Of a DNA stretch of 64,000 bases, positions 28,288 to 37,350 are shown one piece after another; positions within the stretch are counted from its first letter, which is position 1, and each line of letters opens with the position of its first letter. Source of the stretch: Sinorhizobium saheli. GTDB taxonomy: Bacteria > Pseudomonadota > Alphaproteobacteria > Rhizobiales > Rhizobiaceae. Position numbers and translations under genes: made by a program. Location of the stretch: assembly GCF_001651875.1 (NCBI RefSeq), contig NZ_LNQB01000067.1, positions 1-64,000 on the forward strand, written 5' to 3'. The notes beneath the pieces are model-generated. The model had not been told where the DNA came from. It saw nothing but the letters and a program-made list of their open reading frames with translations, and searched no databases.

Positions 28288-29142
28288 ATGGACCACGAGG
28301 CACTTCCCCTCCCCGCCGGCGCCATCCTCCGGCAGGCCGGCCGCACCTGTTTTCACCATCTCGTCAGCACCACGCCAGCGCTTCTCCAGGTGTATTCAGG
28401 GACCAAAGTGGTCATCGCCCGCGACATGCCGTTGCGCCTCGTCGCCGGCGAGTTCGCCCTGTTGCCGGACCATCAGCCCATGACGATGGAGAATATCCCC
28501 AAGGCGCCGCAGAACTACGAAGCGCGCCTCCTGCCGATCCCGCGCGCCCTGTTCGAGGAGACCTACGCCCGCATCGCCTCCGTCACGCAGCCTCAAACCG
28601 CCCTGCCGGTCAAGGCAAGGGGATTGCCGGCCGAAGCGGCGGCATTGTTCGAGTTCTTCTGCTCGCCCGGCCATGTCGCGGCCCTGCCGCCGGCCGTCGC
28701 CAAGGTCCGGCTGATGGAGCTCATCACATGGTTCGCCTTGAGCGGAGCCGTGCTCGGCAAGGGGCAAAGCCCGCGCCTTGAGGATCGGCTGCGGCAGATG
28801 ATCGAAACGGATCCCGCGCGCGACTGGACCTTGGCTCATGCCGCTCGCGCCCTGCACATGAGCGAAGCCACGCTACGGCGCAAGCTGGCGGCCGAGAGCA
28901 CCAGCTTCACCGAGACATTGAGCGACACGCGCATGACGCGGGCGCTGGGCTTCCTGCAGACGACGACCCTGCCGATCGCCCGTGTCGCCCAGGAAGTGGG
29001 CTATGATTCCGCTTCGCAGTTTTCGGCGCGGTTCAAGGGACGCTTCGGCATCAGTCCGCGCGATGTGCGGGGCGATACCCGCGCATTTGAGCGGATCGGG
29101 ACAGAAGTCGAGCATCTCGGGGCAGACGAAATCTCGCTTTGA
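28288..29142 (+). CDS. AraC-family transcriptional regulator
   Basis: About 284 residues: an N-terminal cupin-like sensory half and a C-terminal double HTH (WTLAHAARALHMSEATLRRKL, then PIARVAQEVGYDSASQFSARFKGRFGISP) diagnostic of AraC/XylS regulators. The start MDHEALPLP is preferred, with AGAGGG just upstream; an in-frame extension to 28171 is less likely. Target unknown; neither neighbour is an obvious partner. Confidence 0.85.
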   Translation: MDHEALPLPAGAILRQAGRTCFHHLVSTTPALLQVYSGTKVVIARDMPLRLVAGEFALLPDHQPMTMENIPKAPQNYEARLLPIPRALFEETYARIASVTQPQTALPVKARGLPAEAAALFEFFCSPGHVAALPPAVAKVRLMELITWFALSGAVLGKGQSPRLEDRLRQMIETDPARDWTLAHAARALHMSEATLRRKLAAESTSFTETLSDTRMTRALGFLQTTTLPIARVAQEVGYDSASQFSARFKGRFGISPRDVRGDTRAFERIGTEVEHLGADEISL

Positions 29143-29283
29143 GCTATGCTTCCTGTATCAGGCATGCCGCCCGGAAGTGCGTAGCGGTTCCGGGAGCGAC
29201 GACATGCATGAAACAAGACCATAAGGCGCGTCGCGAGGATTCCTCCGGTCGCGACACGCCCAGCAACGGCAGGACCGATACCC

Positions 29284-29823
29284 ATGCGCTTCATCACCAC
29301 CCTTCTCACCCTGAGCCTTCTTGGCGCCACCGCCGCCCAGGCGGAAATGAAACTGACCTCGAAGGACCTCACGCCCGGCAAAGCCATGGCCGACGCCCAG
29401 GTCTTCAAGGGCTTCGGCTGCGAGGGCGGCAACGTCTCGCCGCAGCTCTCCTGGTCGGGCGCGCCGGCAGACACCAAGAGCTTCGCGATCATGGCCTATG
29501 ACCCGGATGCCCCGACCGGCTCCGGCTGGTGGCACTGGACGGTGTTCAACCTGCCCGCCGATACCGCGGAGCTTGCAAGCGGGGCAAGCGGCGGGAAACT
29601 TCCTCAAGGCGCCGTTGAAGGTCGCACGGATTTCGGCATGTCGGGCTACGGCGGCGCCTGCCCGCCCGCGGGCGATCAACCGCACCGCTACCAGTTCACG
29701 GTTTATGCCCTCAAGCTCGACAAGCTGCCCCTCGATGAAACGGCCCCGGCCGCCATGGTCGGCTTCTTCGTCCGCGCCAATACGTTGGATCAGGCGACGA
29801 TCGAGGTGACCTACGGGCGCTGA
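29284..29823 (+). CDS. YbhB/YbcL-type PEBP (Raf kinase inhibitor-like) protein, secreted
   Basis: A 179-residue protein with a signal peptide ending near AQA (residue 20) and the phosphatidylethanolamine-binding-protein fold: DPDAPTGSGWWHWTVFNLP holds the DPDxP and GxxHW anion-binding motifs, and GACPPAGDQPHRYQFTVYAL the second conserved block. The biochemical role of bacterial members is poorly known. Stands alone after the AraC gene; GGCAGGA precedes the start. Confidence 0.88.
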   Translation: MRFITTLLTLSLLGATAAQAEMKLTSKDLTPGKAMADAQVFKGFGCEGGNVSPQLSWSGAPADTKSFAIMAYDPDAPTGSGWWHWTVFNLPADTAELASGASGGKLPQGAVEGRTDFGMSGYGGACPPAGDQPHRYQFTVYALKLDKLPLDETAPAAMVGFFVRANTLDQATIEVTYGR

Positions 29824-29864
29824 GCGACGCCGGGCCTTCGATCGGCCTGCGGCCGGCTCAATGT

Positions 29865-29883
29865 CGCCGGAAGCCGGCGGCTT
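29865..29883. terminator. Short hairpin after the PEBP gene
   Basis: CGCCGG, loop AAG, CCGGCG, followed by GCTTT. Small stem, placed 40 nt after the stop codon. Confidence 0.4.
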
Positions 29884-29958
29884 TGGGCCAATGACGATCG
29901 GAACGGCAGCGTCGCATGAAGTCAACATGCGGCGCGCACGATGCAGGGCAGCCCTTGC

Positions 29959-30705
29959 CTAGCCGCAATGCACCGGCGGCAATGTCGGCTCGGACAGGAG
30001 ATAGCCCTGGACATGCGTCGCGCCGGCAACCCTTGCGGCATCGAGCTGCGCATATGTCTCGATGCCTTCAACGATCACGGTCGGCGCGGCGCAGGACGCC
30101 AGCCCGACCATATGACGAAGGACCCGCTCGGCGCTGTCGCTGCGGTGCTGCACGAAGAACGCATCGATCTTCACGATATCGACGGGGATCGACAAAAGCG
30201 ATTCCGGCGTCGAGTAGCCGGTCCCGAAATCATCGGCGGCGATCCGGTAGCCGAGCGCGCGGAGAGCCTGAAGCAGCTCTGTGGCCGCCGACAGCGCCGT
30301 TATCGGCAGGCTCTCCGTGATTTCGAGAACGAGACGCGAGGCGATTGCGCGGTGGCTCGAAAGCAGATCGTAGAGCGCCGTCCGGCTGCAATCGTCGGAG
30401 AGGTTGTCGGCCGAGAGATTGCAGCCCAATGCCTGCGCCGGATGGCTCACCAGCCAGTCGCATGCAATGCCAAGAAGATGCCGGTCGAAGAGCGGTGCAC
30501 ATCCGACCGTTTCCAGTGGGCCTATGAACTCTCCGCCGGTTCTGACGGTGCCGTTCCGTTCGACGAGCCGCGCGAGACATTCCGAATAGAGAACGTCGCC
30601 TGGTTCGTCGGCGGCGTGGACCTCTTGCAACGAGAAGCCGACCCGTGCCTCCTGCATAGCAGCCGTAACGACCGCAACCGCGCTGTTGAATTGCTTCACG
30701 TTCAT
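29959..30705 (-). CDS. EAL-domain protein (c-di-GMP phosphodiesterase-like)
   Basis: A 248-residue stand-alone EAL domain. The signature EAL segment reads SECLARLV, keeping the metal-binding Glu but not the usual Ala. Other catalytic residues are visible: Asn in NLSADNL, Glu in LEITES, Asp-Asp in ADDFGTGYS, Lys in VKIDAFFV and Glu in IVEGIET. Activity is plausible but the altered first motif leaves some doubt. No sensory or membrane domain. Monocistronic on the minus strand. Confidence 0.82.
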   Translation of the reverse strand: MNVKQFNSAVAVVTAAMQEARVGFSLQEVHAADEPGDVLYSECLARLVERNGTVRTGGEFIGPLETVGCAPLFDRHLLGIACDWLVSHPAQALGCNLSADNLSDDCSRTALYDLLSSHRAIASRLVLEITESLPITALSAATELLQALRALGYRIAADDFGTGYSTPESLLSIPVDIVKIDAFFVQHRSDSAERVLRHMVGLASCAAPTVIVEGIETYAQLDAARVAGATHVQGYLLSEPTLPPVHCG

Positions 30706-30855
30706 GCGCCGAACCGACCAGTGGTTGCTGCCGTTGCCGATCGCCTGCGATCACTTAGCGGGAGATGAGGAGGAGTGTGAAGGTGCCCGCGCGTTTTGCG
30801 GCGGACTTCGTCGTGCGCTGCAGCGTCTCGAGAGGCGCGCAGCGGGTCGAAAGAT

Positions 30856-30882
30856 GCGGGCGGACAGCGTCGCTCCGCCCGC
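30856..30882. terminator. Hairpin after the first Gly-rich gene
   Basis: GCGGGCGGA, 9-nt loop, TCCGCCCGC: a perfect 9-bp stem, 8 nt beyond the stop codon of the minus-strand gene at 30891. No clear T run. Confidence 0.55.
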
Positions 30883-30890
30883 GCTCAGCG

Positions 30891-31604
30891 TCAATTCGCG
30901 GTATCGGTCTCGTCCGTCGAGTCGTCGACGGGTTCGGGAAGCGTCTCGCGAATCTCGTCGATCTTGCCGACTGCCGGTCCGACGCCCAGGATTTCCTTGG
31001 CCTCGTCAAGGCTCTCGTCGCTCACCTCGCCGCCCTTCGTGAAGCTCTCGAGCGCCTCGCGCAGCGCTTCGTCGCTCAAGGCCGGATCGGTCGGGATGGC
31101 ATCGACGCCGTTCTCCGCCTCGAACTCGGCATAGGCGATGGCGTAGGCCGAAATCGCCGCCATGCGCGGATCGTTCGAGTTGAGATAGGCGTGATAGTTC
31201 CTGTTGAGCGAGCTGAGCTTGGCTGTCTCGGCCGCGGTGTCCGTCACATCGGTCACGTCGGCCACGGTGGCCTTGGCCGGCTTTTGGGCCTTCTCGGCCC
31301 TGATCGTCTTATGGGACTTCGTGCCCTTCTTGAAGAGCGACTTCAGGGTGTCGCCAAAGCTGCGATCGCTGCTCTTCTTGCCCGAATGGGTTCCGGACTT
31401 GCCCGAGCCGGAATGTCCGTTGCCATGGCCTCCGCCGTTGCCGTTTCCGCCGCCGTGGCCGCCACCATTACCGCCACCATTGCCGCCGCCGTTGCCGCCC
31501 TTGGCGAACGCAACGTCCGACGTCGCGAAGGTGACCGTTGCGATCGGGGCTGCCGCGATCGCCAGGGCGACGACGCTGCGTCCGATTATCTTGGAAATAG
31601 CCAT
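30891..31604 (-). CDS. Secreted Gly/Asn-rich protein 1
   Basis: A 237-residue protein with a signal peptide (MAISKIIGRSVVALAIAAAP..., cleavage near AFA). The next 35 residues or so are almost only Gly, Asn and His in GGGNGGGN/GGGHGNG repeats. A basic, Lys/Ser-rich linker follows, then an acidic, helix-prone C-terminal half (SDEALREALESF, then EVSDESLDEAKEIL) ending in Asp/Glu/Thr. Family not recognised. It is divergent from the histidine kinase gene, shares its promoter region with two 10-bp dyads of the alcohol-oxidation regulon, and resembles the protein at 33916. The start follows GGGAGG by eight bases. Confidence 0.7.
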   Translation of the reverse strand: MAISKIIGRSVVALAIAAAPIATVTFATSDVAFAKGGNGGGNGGGNGGGHGGGNGNGGGHGNGHSGSGKSGTHSGKKSSDRSFGDTLKSLFKKGTKSHKTIRAEKAQKPAKATVADVTDVTDTAAETAKLSSLNRNYHAYLNSNDPRMAAISAYAIAYAEFEAENGVDAIPTDPALSDEALREALESFTKGGEVSDESLDEAKEILGVGPAVGKIDEIRETLPEPVDDSTDETDTAN

Positions 31605-31698
31605 GCCAGGCCTCCCGTTGTTTGCATACCCTTTGGCGGGCACATTTGAACACGTCGAATTGATGCAACGGTAGCTTGCGCCATGGCGGCGTACCACC

Positions 31699-31736
31699 GT
31701 CCTTGGACCATTGCCTCGGCGGGTAGGACTTAGGTC
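31699..31736. promoter_or_regulatory. Two dyads of the proposed alcohol-oxidation regulon
   Basis: GTCCTTGGAC (31699-31708) and GACTTAGGTC (31727-31736), centres 28 bp apart, between the Gly-rich gene and the histidine kinase gene. The first fits [GC]WCCWWGGW[CG]; the second has one mismatch in the left arm. Compare 34553, 34621, 40751, 50136 and 50160. Confidence 0.55.
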
Positions 31737-31845
31737 CGATCGGGCGGCCGCAAAAAGTCCGATCCACCGGCGCGATGACGGCGCACCATTGACCGGACGA
31801 CCGCGAGCGGTAGTTTATCGCCGTCAAAACCAACCATGTGCCGCA

Positions 31846-33276
31846 GTGAATCGAGCGGACATTTCCGAGATTTCCGTGCGCGCCCGAGACCTGATCGACC
31901 GATGGAATGGACAGCCGTTGGCAAAGCAGTTCCTGCTCGCCGGCGGCATCGTCGCGGCGTCGGCCATGGTGGCAGTCGGCGCATTCGTCACCAGCCTCAT
32001 AGAAGACGCGGTCACCCGCAATTCGGCGGCAACGACCGCACTCTATGTCGATAGCGTCATCGCGCCGCTGCTGCCCGACATGCAGACGACGCGCGTTCTC
32101 GACGATGCCGTCGCGCGCGCGCTCGACGAGACGCTCGGACAGGGCGCGCTCGGCAACCGCCTGCTGGCATTTCGCCTGTGGCGCGCCGACGGCACCGTTC
32201 TCTATTCGAACGATGCGGAGATGGTCGGCAAGCGCGTCGCGGTCAACGACGAGCTGAAGACGGCGTTCGACGGCAAGATGGTCGCCCGCTTCAAGCCGGT
32301 CGGCGACCCGGGGGATGAAGCGGACGAAACCACGGAGACGCCGCTCCTCCGGATCTACAATCCGGTGCTGCAGCCGTGGTCGGGACAGGTCGTCGCCGTT
32401 TCCGAGTTCCATGAAGTTGCCTACGACTTCGAGGACAGTCTCCACCGCGCCCGCCTTTTGACCTGGTTCGCAGTCGCGGCGTTCACGCTGGCCTTCTTCG
32501 TCGCCCTCTCGGCGATCGTCATGCGGGGCGGCAGAACCATCGAAAAGCAGCGCCTTGCCCTCAAGCAGCGCGTCGACGAGCTTTCGGCGCTGCTGTCGCA
32601 GAACGAGACGCTCCGCAGCCGACTGCAGCAGGCTTCGCAACGGGCGACGGCGCTCAACGAGAAGATGCTGCGGCGGATCGGCGCCGACCTGCATGATGGC
32701 CCGGCACAGCTCGTAGCCTATGCATCGTTGCGGCTGGACAGCGATCTGCTGACCCGGCCGTCGACGTCCATGGCCGCGCGCGAGCGCGAGATCGCCGCCA
32801 TCAAGGCCAGCCTCGACGAGGCGATGCACGAAATCAGGACGATATGCAGCGGTCTCGTCCTGCCGCAGATCGAGACGGCGAGCCTCGCCGAGATCCTCGA
32901 GCGCTGCGTTCACGCCCACAGGCAGCGCACCGGATCGGCGGTGGATTTGTCGCTGTCCGATCCGCCGGAGCGGCTTCCGCCATCGGCAAAGATCTGCATA
33001 TACCGCTTCGTCCAGGAGGCGCTCAACAACGCCTACCGCCACGGTGGCGGCGTCGGGCAACGGGTCGTGCAGAGCGTCGACGGCGACAGGGTGCGGATCG
33101 AGGTTGGCGATGGCGGGCCGGGCTTCGACCTCAGCGAGATACGACCCACGAGCATCGGGCTTGCCGGTCTGAGAGAACGGATAGAAAGTCTCGGAGGGAC
33201 ATTCGAGATCGACGGCGCCGCTCCCGGCACCGTCGTCCGCATGTCGCTCGGCATCAAGGAGGTTGGTGAGGCATGA
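31846..33276 (+). CDS. NarL-type sensor histidine kinase
   Basis: A membrane sensor kinase of about 476 residues. A first helix near residues 24-46 (FLLAGGIVAASAMVAVGAFV), a periplasmic segment of about 150 residues, and a second helix (TWFAVAAFTLAFFVALSAIVM) are followed by a coiled coil and a HisKA_3 domain with the phospho-accepting histidine in IGADLHDGPAQLVAYA. The HATPase domain has FVQEALNNAYRHGG and GDGGPGFDL. It should phosphorylate the response regulator whose ATG overlaps its TGA (ATGA). The start is uncertain: GTG at 31846 or 31876; the frame stays open to 31711. Confidence 0.85.
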   Translation: MNRADISEISVRARDLIDRWNGQPLAKQFLLAGGIVAASAMVAVGAFVTSLIEDAVTRNSAATTALYVDSVIAPLLPDMQTTRVLDDAVARALDETLGQGALGNRLLAFRLWRADGTVLYSNDAEMVGKRVAVNDELKTAFDGKMVARFKPVGDPGDEADETTETPLLRIYNPVLQPWSGQVVAVSEFHEVAYDFEDSLHRARLLTWFAVAAFTLAFFVALSAIVMRGGRTIEKQRLALKQRVDELSALLSQNETLRSRLQQASQRATALNEKMLRRIGADLHDGPAQLVAYASLRLDSDLLTRPSTSMAAREREIAAIKASLDEAMHEIRTICSGLVLPQIETASLAEILERCVHAHRQRTGSAVDLSLSDPPERLPPSAKICIYRFVQEALNNAYRHGGGVGQRVVQSVDGDRVRIEVGDGGPGFDLSEIRPTSIGLAGLRERIESLGGTFEIDGAAPGTVVRMSLGIKEVGEA

Positions 33277-33926
33277 CGAGAATACGCGTGGCGGTGATCG
33301 ACGACCATCCGCTCTTCCGGGAGGGGGTGACGCGAAGCCTCTCGGAGATCGACGGCTTCGAGATCGTGGCGGAAGGAGGCTCGCGCGACGACGCGATCCG
33401 TATCGCCGAGCACCTCGGCCCGGACGTGCTGCTGCTCGACATTTCCATGCCCGGCGGCGGACTGGAGGCGGTGCCGCGCATCCTCGATATCGCGCCGGCG
33501 CAGAAGATCGTCATGCTCACCGTCTCCGAGGCCGGCGACGACGTCACGGCGGCGCTGCAGGGCGGCGCGAAGGGCTATGTTCTCAAGGGGGTCGGATCGA
33601 AGGCGCTCGCCGACGTCATTCGCGCCGTGGCCGCCGGGGAGAGCTACGTCGCCCCGACGCTCTCCGCCAAGCTGCTCTCCAGCCGCCCGGTCGCCACACC
33701 GCCGAAATCCGACGCCATCGAAGACCTGACCGCCCGGGAGCGCGAGGTCCTCGGCCTCGTGGCCTCAGGCATGAGCAACAAGCAGGTGGCCCGCAAGCTC
33801 GACCTTCATGAGAAGACCGTCAAGCATCACATGACGCAGATCATGGCGAAACTCGATGTCGCCAACCGGACGGAGGCCGCCATGGTCCTGCGGGACGCGC
33901 AGGAGCGGCGCGGCGTCAGTCAGTGA
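33273..33926 (+). CDS. NarL/LuxR-type response regulator
   Basis: A 217-residue two-component regulator: receiver domain with D10-D11, phospho-acceptor D56 (LLLDISMP) and Lys in YVLKG, then a LuxR-type HTH (LTAREREVLGLVASGMSNKQVARKL). Overlaps the kinase gene by 4 nt, so the pair is cotranslated. Its 3' end overlaps the convergent Gly-rich gene by 11 nt. It is one of two LuxR-type regulators in the region that could bind the 10-bp dyads. Confidence 0.92.
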   Translation: MTRIRVAVIDDHPLFREGVTRSLSEIDGFEIVAEGGSRDDAIRIAEHLGPDVLLLDISMPGGGLEAVPRILDIAPAQKIVMLTVSEAGDDVTAALQGGAKGYVLKGVGSKALADVIRAVAAGESYVAPTLSAKLLSSRPVATPPKSDAIEDLTAREREVLGLVASGMSNKQVARKLDLHEKTVKHHMTQIMAKLDVANRTEAAMVLRDAQERRGVSQ

Positions 33927-34353
33927 GGGCCTGAAGCCGTTTCTCATCCTTCGAAGTCGCGCGGCGGTTCACGATGGTGCGCCCCCGCGAATCCTTCATG
34001 ATATAGCGGCCGTCCCTGATCTCTTCGCTGATTCCGTCGACGTGGCGGACCTTCAGCGGCGCATAGCTGCCGTCGATGGTCGAGCTTTTGCTCGCGCTGC
34101 CCGAGCCGCTGTTAGCGTTGCCGCCGCTCGAACCGTTGCCGCCCCTGCCGTTGCCGTTTCCGCCGCCATTGCCGTTGCCGCCGCCGTTGCCATTGCCGCC
34201 GCCGTTACCGTTGCCGCCGTTCTTCGCGAGCGCGGAGTTGGCGGCAAGCTCGAAGGCCGCGCCGGACAGGGTGATCTTGTAAGGAAGGGTCGCGGCGACC
34301 AAGCCGAGCGATGCGGTGCACAGTGCCGAAACGAACATTCGACGCGTGGTCAT
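33916..34353 (-). CDS. Secreted Gly/Asn-rich protein 2
   Basis: A 145-residue protein with a twin-arginine-like signal (MTTRRMFVSALCTASL), then GGNGNGGGNGNGGGNGN repeats over about 25 residues, a Ser-rich linker, and a C-terminal segment of about 55 residues (HVDGISEEIRDGRYIMKDSRGRTIVNRRA) that looks folded. Same layout as the protein at 30891, though the C-terminal parts differ. It is divergent from the PQQ alcohol dehydrogenase gene and shares its promoter region. Function unknown; a periplasmic accessory role is inferred from context. AAGGGGA precedes the start. Confidence 0.7.
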   Translation of the reverse strand: MTTRRMFVSALCTASLGLVAATLPYKITLSGAAFELAANSALAKNGGNGNGGGNGNGGGNGNGGGNGNGRGGNGSSGGNANSGSGSASKSSTIDGSYAPLKVRHVDGISEEIRDGRYIMKDSRGRTIVNRRATSKDEKRLQALTD

Positions 34354-34712
34354 CGTGGTCCCCTTGGAAATATGCTTGGCGGGCAACGGCGGAGTTTCAT
34401 CCCGGATTCATCGCAAAGGCGCGTCGTTGCAAAGGCGCGTCGGTTCACTGCCACCACCATGCCCACGGTGGGGTCCGGCCGTCAACTCATGGGCCTTGTT
34501 CATCGCGCCAAGTCGGACCTTTTCCTCGTCGCGCCCCGACATTCGTCCAATCGTCCTAGGACCATGGTCTGACCGCCGTCGCGCGGCCGGAGCGCCCCCT
34601 GCGGGCATACCCGGCATTACGACCAAGGTGCAATATCGGCGCCTTCGCCGCCGGAGGATGATGAGCCCCGCCAGACGGTTGCGGCTCACGCAAGCGAGGG
34701 AAGGAGATGGAT
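34354..34712. promoter_or_regulatory. Divergent promoter region of the alcohol dehydrogenase and Gly-rich gene 2
   Basis: A 359-bp gap without a convincing gene. It holds GTCCTAGGAC (34553-34562, perfect 10-bp palindrome), immediately followed by ACCATGGT, and GACCAAGGTG (34621-34630). The last lies in a 13-mer, ACGACCAAGGTGC, that recurs inverted at 50159-50171. These are proposed LuxR-type response-regulator sites. No clear sigma-70 boxes were identified. Confidence 0.6.
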
Positions 34713-36479
34713 ATGAACAGATTGATGCTGACTGCCGTGACGGTCCTGTCACTGGCGGGACTGGCCGAGGCGGGGGTCACGGAGGAAGACCTCGCCAACG
34801 ACGCCACCACGGTCGGCGATGTGCTGACGAACGGCATGGGACGGGGGCTGCAGCGCTTCTCCCCGCTCGAAACGCTCAACAAGACCAACGTCAAGAATCT
34901 CGTGCCGGCCTGGGCCTTCAGCCTTGGCGGTGAAAAGCAGCGCGGGCAGGAAAGCCAGCCGATCGTCTATGACGGCGTGATGTACGTCACCGCCTCCTAC
35001 AGCCGGCTTTTCGCGATCGACATCAAGACCGGCAAGGAGCTCTGGCAGTTCGACGCGCGCCTGCCCGAGGGCATCCTGCCCTGCTGCGACGTGGTCAACC
35101 GGGGTGCGGCGATCTACGGCGACAACATCTATTTCGGCACGCTCGACGCCCGTCTCGTCGCGCTGAACCGCAAGACGGGCGATGTGGTCTGGAACAAGAA
35201 GATCGCCAACTACAAGGAGGGCTACAGCTATACGGCGGCGCCCTTGATCGTGAACGGCCTCGTCATCACCGGCAATTCCGGCGGCGAGTTCGGCGTCGTC
35301 GGCGAGGTTCAGGCCCGCGACGCCAAGACCGGCGAAATGGTATGGACCCGCCCCGTCATCGAAGGGCACATGGGGACCTACAAGGGCAAGGAAAGCACGA
35401 TGACCGGGACGCTGAACGCGACCTGGCCGGGCGACCTCTGGAAGACCGGCGGCGGCGCCACCTGGCTCGGCGGCTCCTACGATGCCGACACCAACACCCT
35501 GGTCTTCGGCACCGGCAACCCCGCTCCCTGGAACAGCCACCTGCGCAATGCCGGCAAGCCAGTCGAGGGCAACAAGGGCGACAACCTCTACGCGGCGAGC
35601 CGCCTCGGCATCGATCCCGAGAACGGCGAGATCAAGTGGCACTTCCAGACCACGCCGAGGGAGGGCTGGGATTTCGACGGCGTCAACGAAGTCGTGCCCT
35701 TCATCGGCAAGGACGGCACGAAGCGTTTCGCGACCGCCGACCGCAACGGCTTCTTCTATGTCCTCAACCGCGAGGACGGCAAGTTCGTGGCCGCCTATCC
35801 TTTCGTCAAGAACATCAGCTGGGCGAAGGGTATCGATAAGAACGGCCGGCCGATCTACGTCGAGGAGAACCGCCCGGGCGATCCCTCCGCGGCCGCCGAC
35901 GGCGGCAAGGGGCAGCAGGTCTTTGCGGTACCCTCCTTCCTCGGCGGCAAGAACTGGATGCCGATGGCCTACAGCCACAAGACGGAGCTCTTCTACGTGC
36001 CCTCCAACGAGTGGGGCATGGACATCTGGAACGAACCGATCTCCTACAAGAAGGGTGCCGCCTATCTCGGCGCGGGCTTCACCATCAAGCCGCTGTTCGA
36101 GGACCATATCGGCTCGCTGAAGGCGATCGACCCGAATACCGGCGAGATCAAATGGGAGTACAAGAACAGCGCGCCGCTGTGGGGCGGCGTGATGACGACC
36201 GCCGGCGGCCTCGTCTTCGTCGGGACGCCCGAGGGTGAGTTCAAGGCGCTCGACGACGAGACCGGCGAAGTGCTCTGGACCTTCCAGACCGGGTCCGGCG
36301 TCGTCGGCCAGCCCATCACCTGGGAACAGGACGGCGAGCAATATGTGTCGGTGATCTCCGGCTGGGGCGGCGCCGTTCCGCTCTGGGGCGGCGAAGTGGC
36401 AAAGAAGGTGAATTACCTCAACCAAGGCGGTATGGTATGGACCTTCCGTCTGCCCAAGCAGCTGGCATCGGTCCAGTAG
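34713..36479 (+). CDS. PQQ-dependent alcohol dehydrogenase, lanthanide type (ExaF/PedH/XoxF-like)
   Basis: A 588-residue periplasmic quinoprotein, eight-bladed propeller, with signal peptide cleaved near residue 20. The vicinal disulphide C124-C125 ([11 protein letters not shown]) and catalytic D320 are present. D320 is followed by F and a second Asp, D322 (GWDFDGVNE); this extra Asp is the hallmark of lanthanide-dependent PQQ dehydrogenases, where calcium enzymes have Ala or Ser. The [11 protein letters not shown] context looks closer to ethanol-type ExaF/PedH than to classical XoxF, but subgroup is unproven. It oxidises primary alcohols and passes electrons to a c-type cytochrome, probably the one at 49381. 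AAGGAG abuts an ATG at 34707; the ATG at 34713 has the right spacing. Confidence 0.9.
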   Translation: MNRLMLTAVTVLSLAGLAEAGVTEEDLANDATTVGDVLTNGMGRGLQRFSPLETLNKTNVKNLVPAWAFSLGGEKQRGQESQPIVYDGVMYVTASYSRLFAIDIKTGKELWQFDARLPEGILPCCDVVNRGAAIYGDNIYFGTLDARLVALNRKTGDVVWNKKIANYKEGYSYTAAPLIVNGLVITGNSGGEFGVVGEVQARDAKTGEMVWTRPVIEGHMGTYKGKESTMTGTLNATWPGDLWKTGGGATWLGGSYDADTNTLVFGTGNPAPWNSHLRNAGKPVEGNKGDNLYAASRLGIDPENGEIKWHFQTTPREGWDFDGVNEVVPFIGKDGTKRFATADRNGFFYVLNREDGKFVAAYPFVKNISWAKGIDKNGRPIYVEENRPGDPSAAADGGKGQQVFAVPSFLGGKNWMPMAYSHKTELFYVPSNEWGMDIWNEPISYKKGAAYLGAGFTIKPLFEDHIGSLKAIDPNTGEIKWEYKNSAPLWGGVMTTAGGLVFVGTPEGEFKALDDETGEVLWTFQTGSGVVGQPITWEQDGEQYVSVISGWGGAVPLWGGEVAKKVNYLNQGGMVWTFRLPKQLASVQ

Positions 36480-36485
36480 CATGGG

Positions 36486-36509
36486 GGGCCGGGCTTGGAA
36501 GCCCGGCCC
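36486..36509. terminator. Hairpin after the alcohol dehydrogenase gene
   Basis: GGGCCGGGC, loop TTGGAA, GCCCGGCCC: a perfect 9-bp GC stem, 6 nt after the stop codon, followed by TTCG rather than a T run. Confidence 0.65.
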
Positions 36510-36562
36510 TTCGCGGTTCGTAGGGCCATAGGAAAAGACAGCAGAACGCGCGGAGACTCGAG

Positions 36563-37285
36563 ATGATCATAATCCGCCACTCTTCCCCGGGAACGCACAC
36601 GAACGTGCCGGTGCGGCCGCTGTTCGACCCTGTCGAACTGCGATCGGCACTGATCGTCGACGACCATCCGCTGTTCTGCGATGCGCTTGCGATGACGCTG
36701 ACGGGGCCGGTCGGCATCCATTCCGTCGATTCCGTCGGCACGCTCGATGCCGCCCTCTCCCGCCTGGATCGGGAGGCCCCGCCCGATGTCATCGTGCTCG
36801 ACCTCAACCTGCCGGACGTCAACGGCCTCGACGGCGTCGTGCGCCTGAGGCAAGCCGCACCGAAAACACCGATCGTCGTCGTCTCGTCGCTGGACGAGCT
36901 GAAGGTCGTCCGCGCACTCCTCAAGGCCGGCATCAACGGCTTCGTTCCCAAGCACGCCAATCGCGACGAATTCCGCGCCGCCTTCGCGGCGATCGCACGG
37001 GGCGAGGTCTACGCGCCGCAGATGGCCCTGGAGCCGGGCGGCGCCTCCCTGTCGGACGAGGCGGTCGCGCGACTGGCGCTGCTGACGCGCCAGCAGGCGA
37101 AGATCCTGCAGCTCGTCTGCGCCGGCCTCATGAACAAGCAGATCGCCTACGAGCTTTCGATCGCCGAGACGACCGTGAAGGCGCATGTCACCGCCATCAT
37201 GCGCAAGCTCGGCGTCCAGACGCGGATGCAGGCGGTGCTGTTTGCGCAAGAAGCGAGCTTCGCGGCATTGGCGCTGGAGGATTGA
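36563..37285 (+). CDS. LuxR-type response regulator (ErbR/AgmR-like)
   Basis: A 240-residue response regulator with an N-terminal tail of about 25 residues, receiver domain (IVDDHP, acceptor D80 in VIVLDLNLP) and LuxR HTH (LLTRQQAKILQLVCAGLMNKQIAYELS). Regulators of this kind next to a FIST protein and an NahK-like hybrid kinase control PQQ ethanol oxidation in pseudomonads (the Erc/Era/AgmR network). Here all three lie in a row after the dehydrogenase, which supports that role. Strong candidate to bind the GACCWWGGTC-type dyads. Confidence 0.88.
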   Translation: MIIIRHSSPGTHTNVPVRPLFDPVELRSALIVDDHPLFCDALAMTLTGPVGIHSVDSVGTLDAALSRLDREAPPDVIVLDLNLPDVNGLDGVVRLRQAAPKTPIVVVSSLDELKVVRALLKAGINGFVPKHANRDEFRAAFAAIARGEVYAPQMALEPGGASLSDEAVARLALLTRQQAKILQLVCAGLMNKQIAYELSIAETTVKAHVTAIMRKLGVQTRMQAVLFAQEASFAALALED

Positions 37286-37350
37286 CCTCGGCGGGAAAGC
37301 TGGATTCCGGACCGATTGCGGTTTTACTGTAGTGCCGGGAGGAACGGGCC

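Noticed and set aside
30891-34353. Gly-rich proteins as lanmodulin-like lanthanide binders
   Set aside because: No EF-hand loops (DxDxDG-type) are visible in either protein; the Gly/Asn tracts are not known metal sites.
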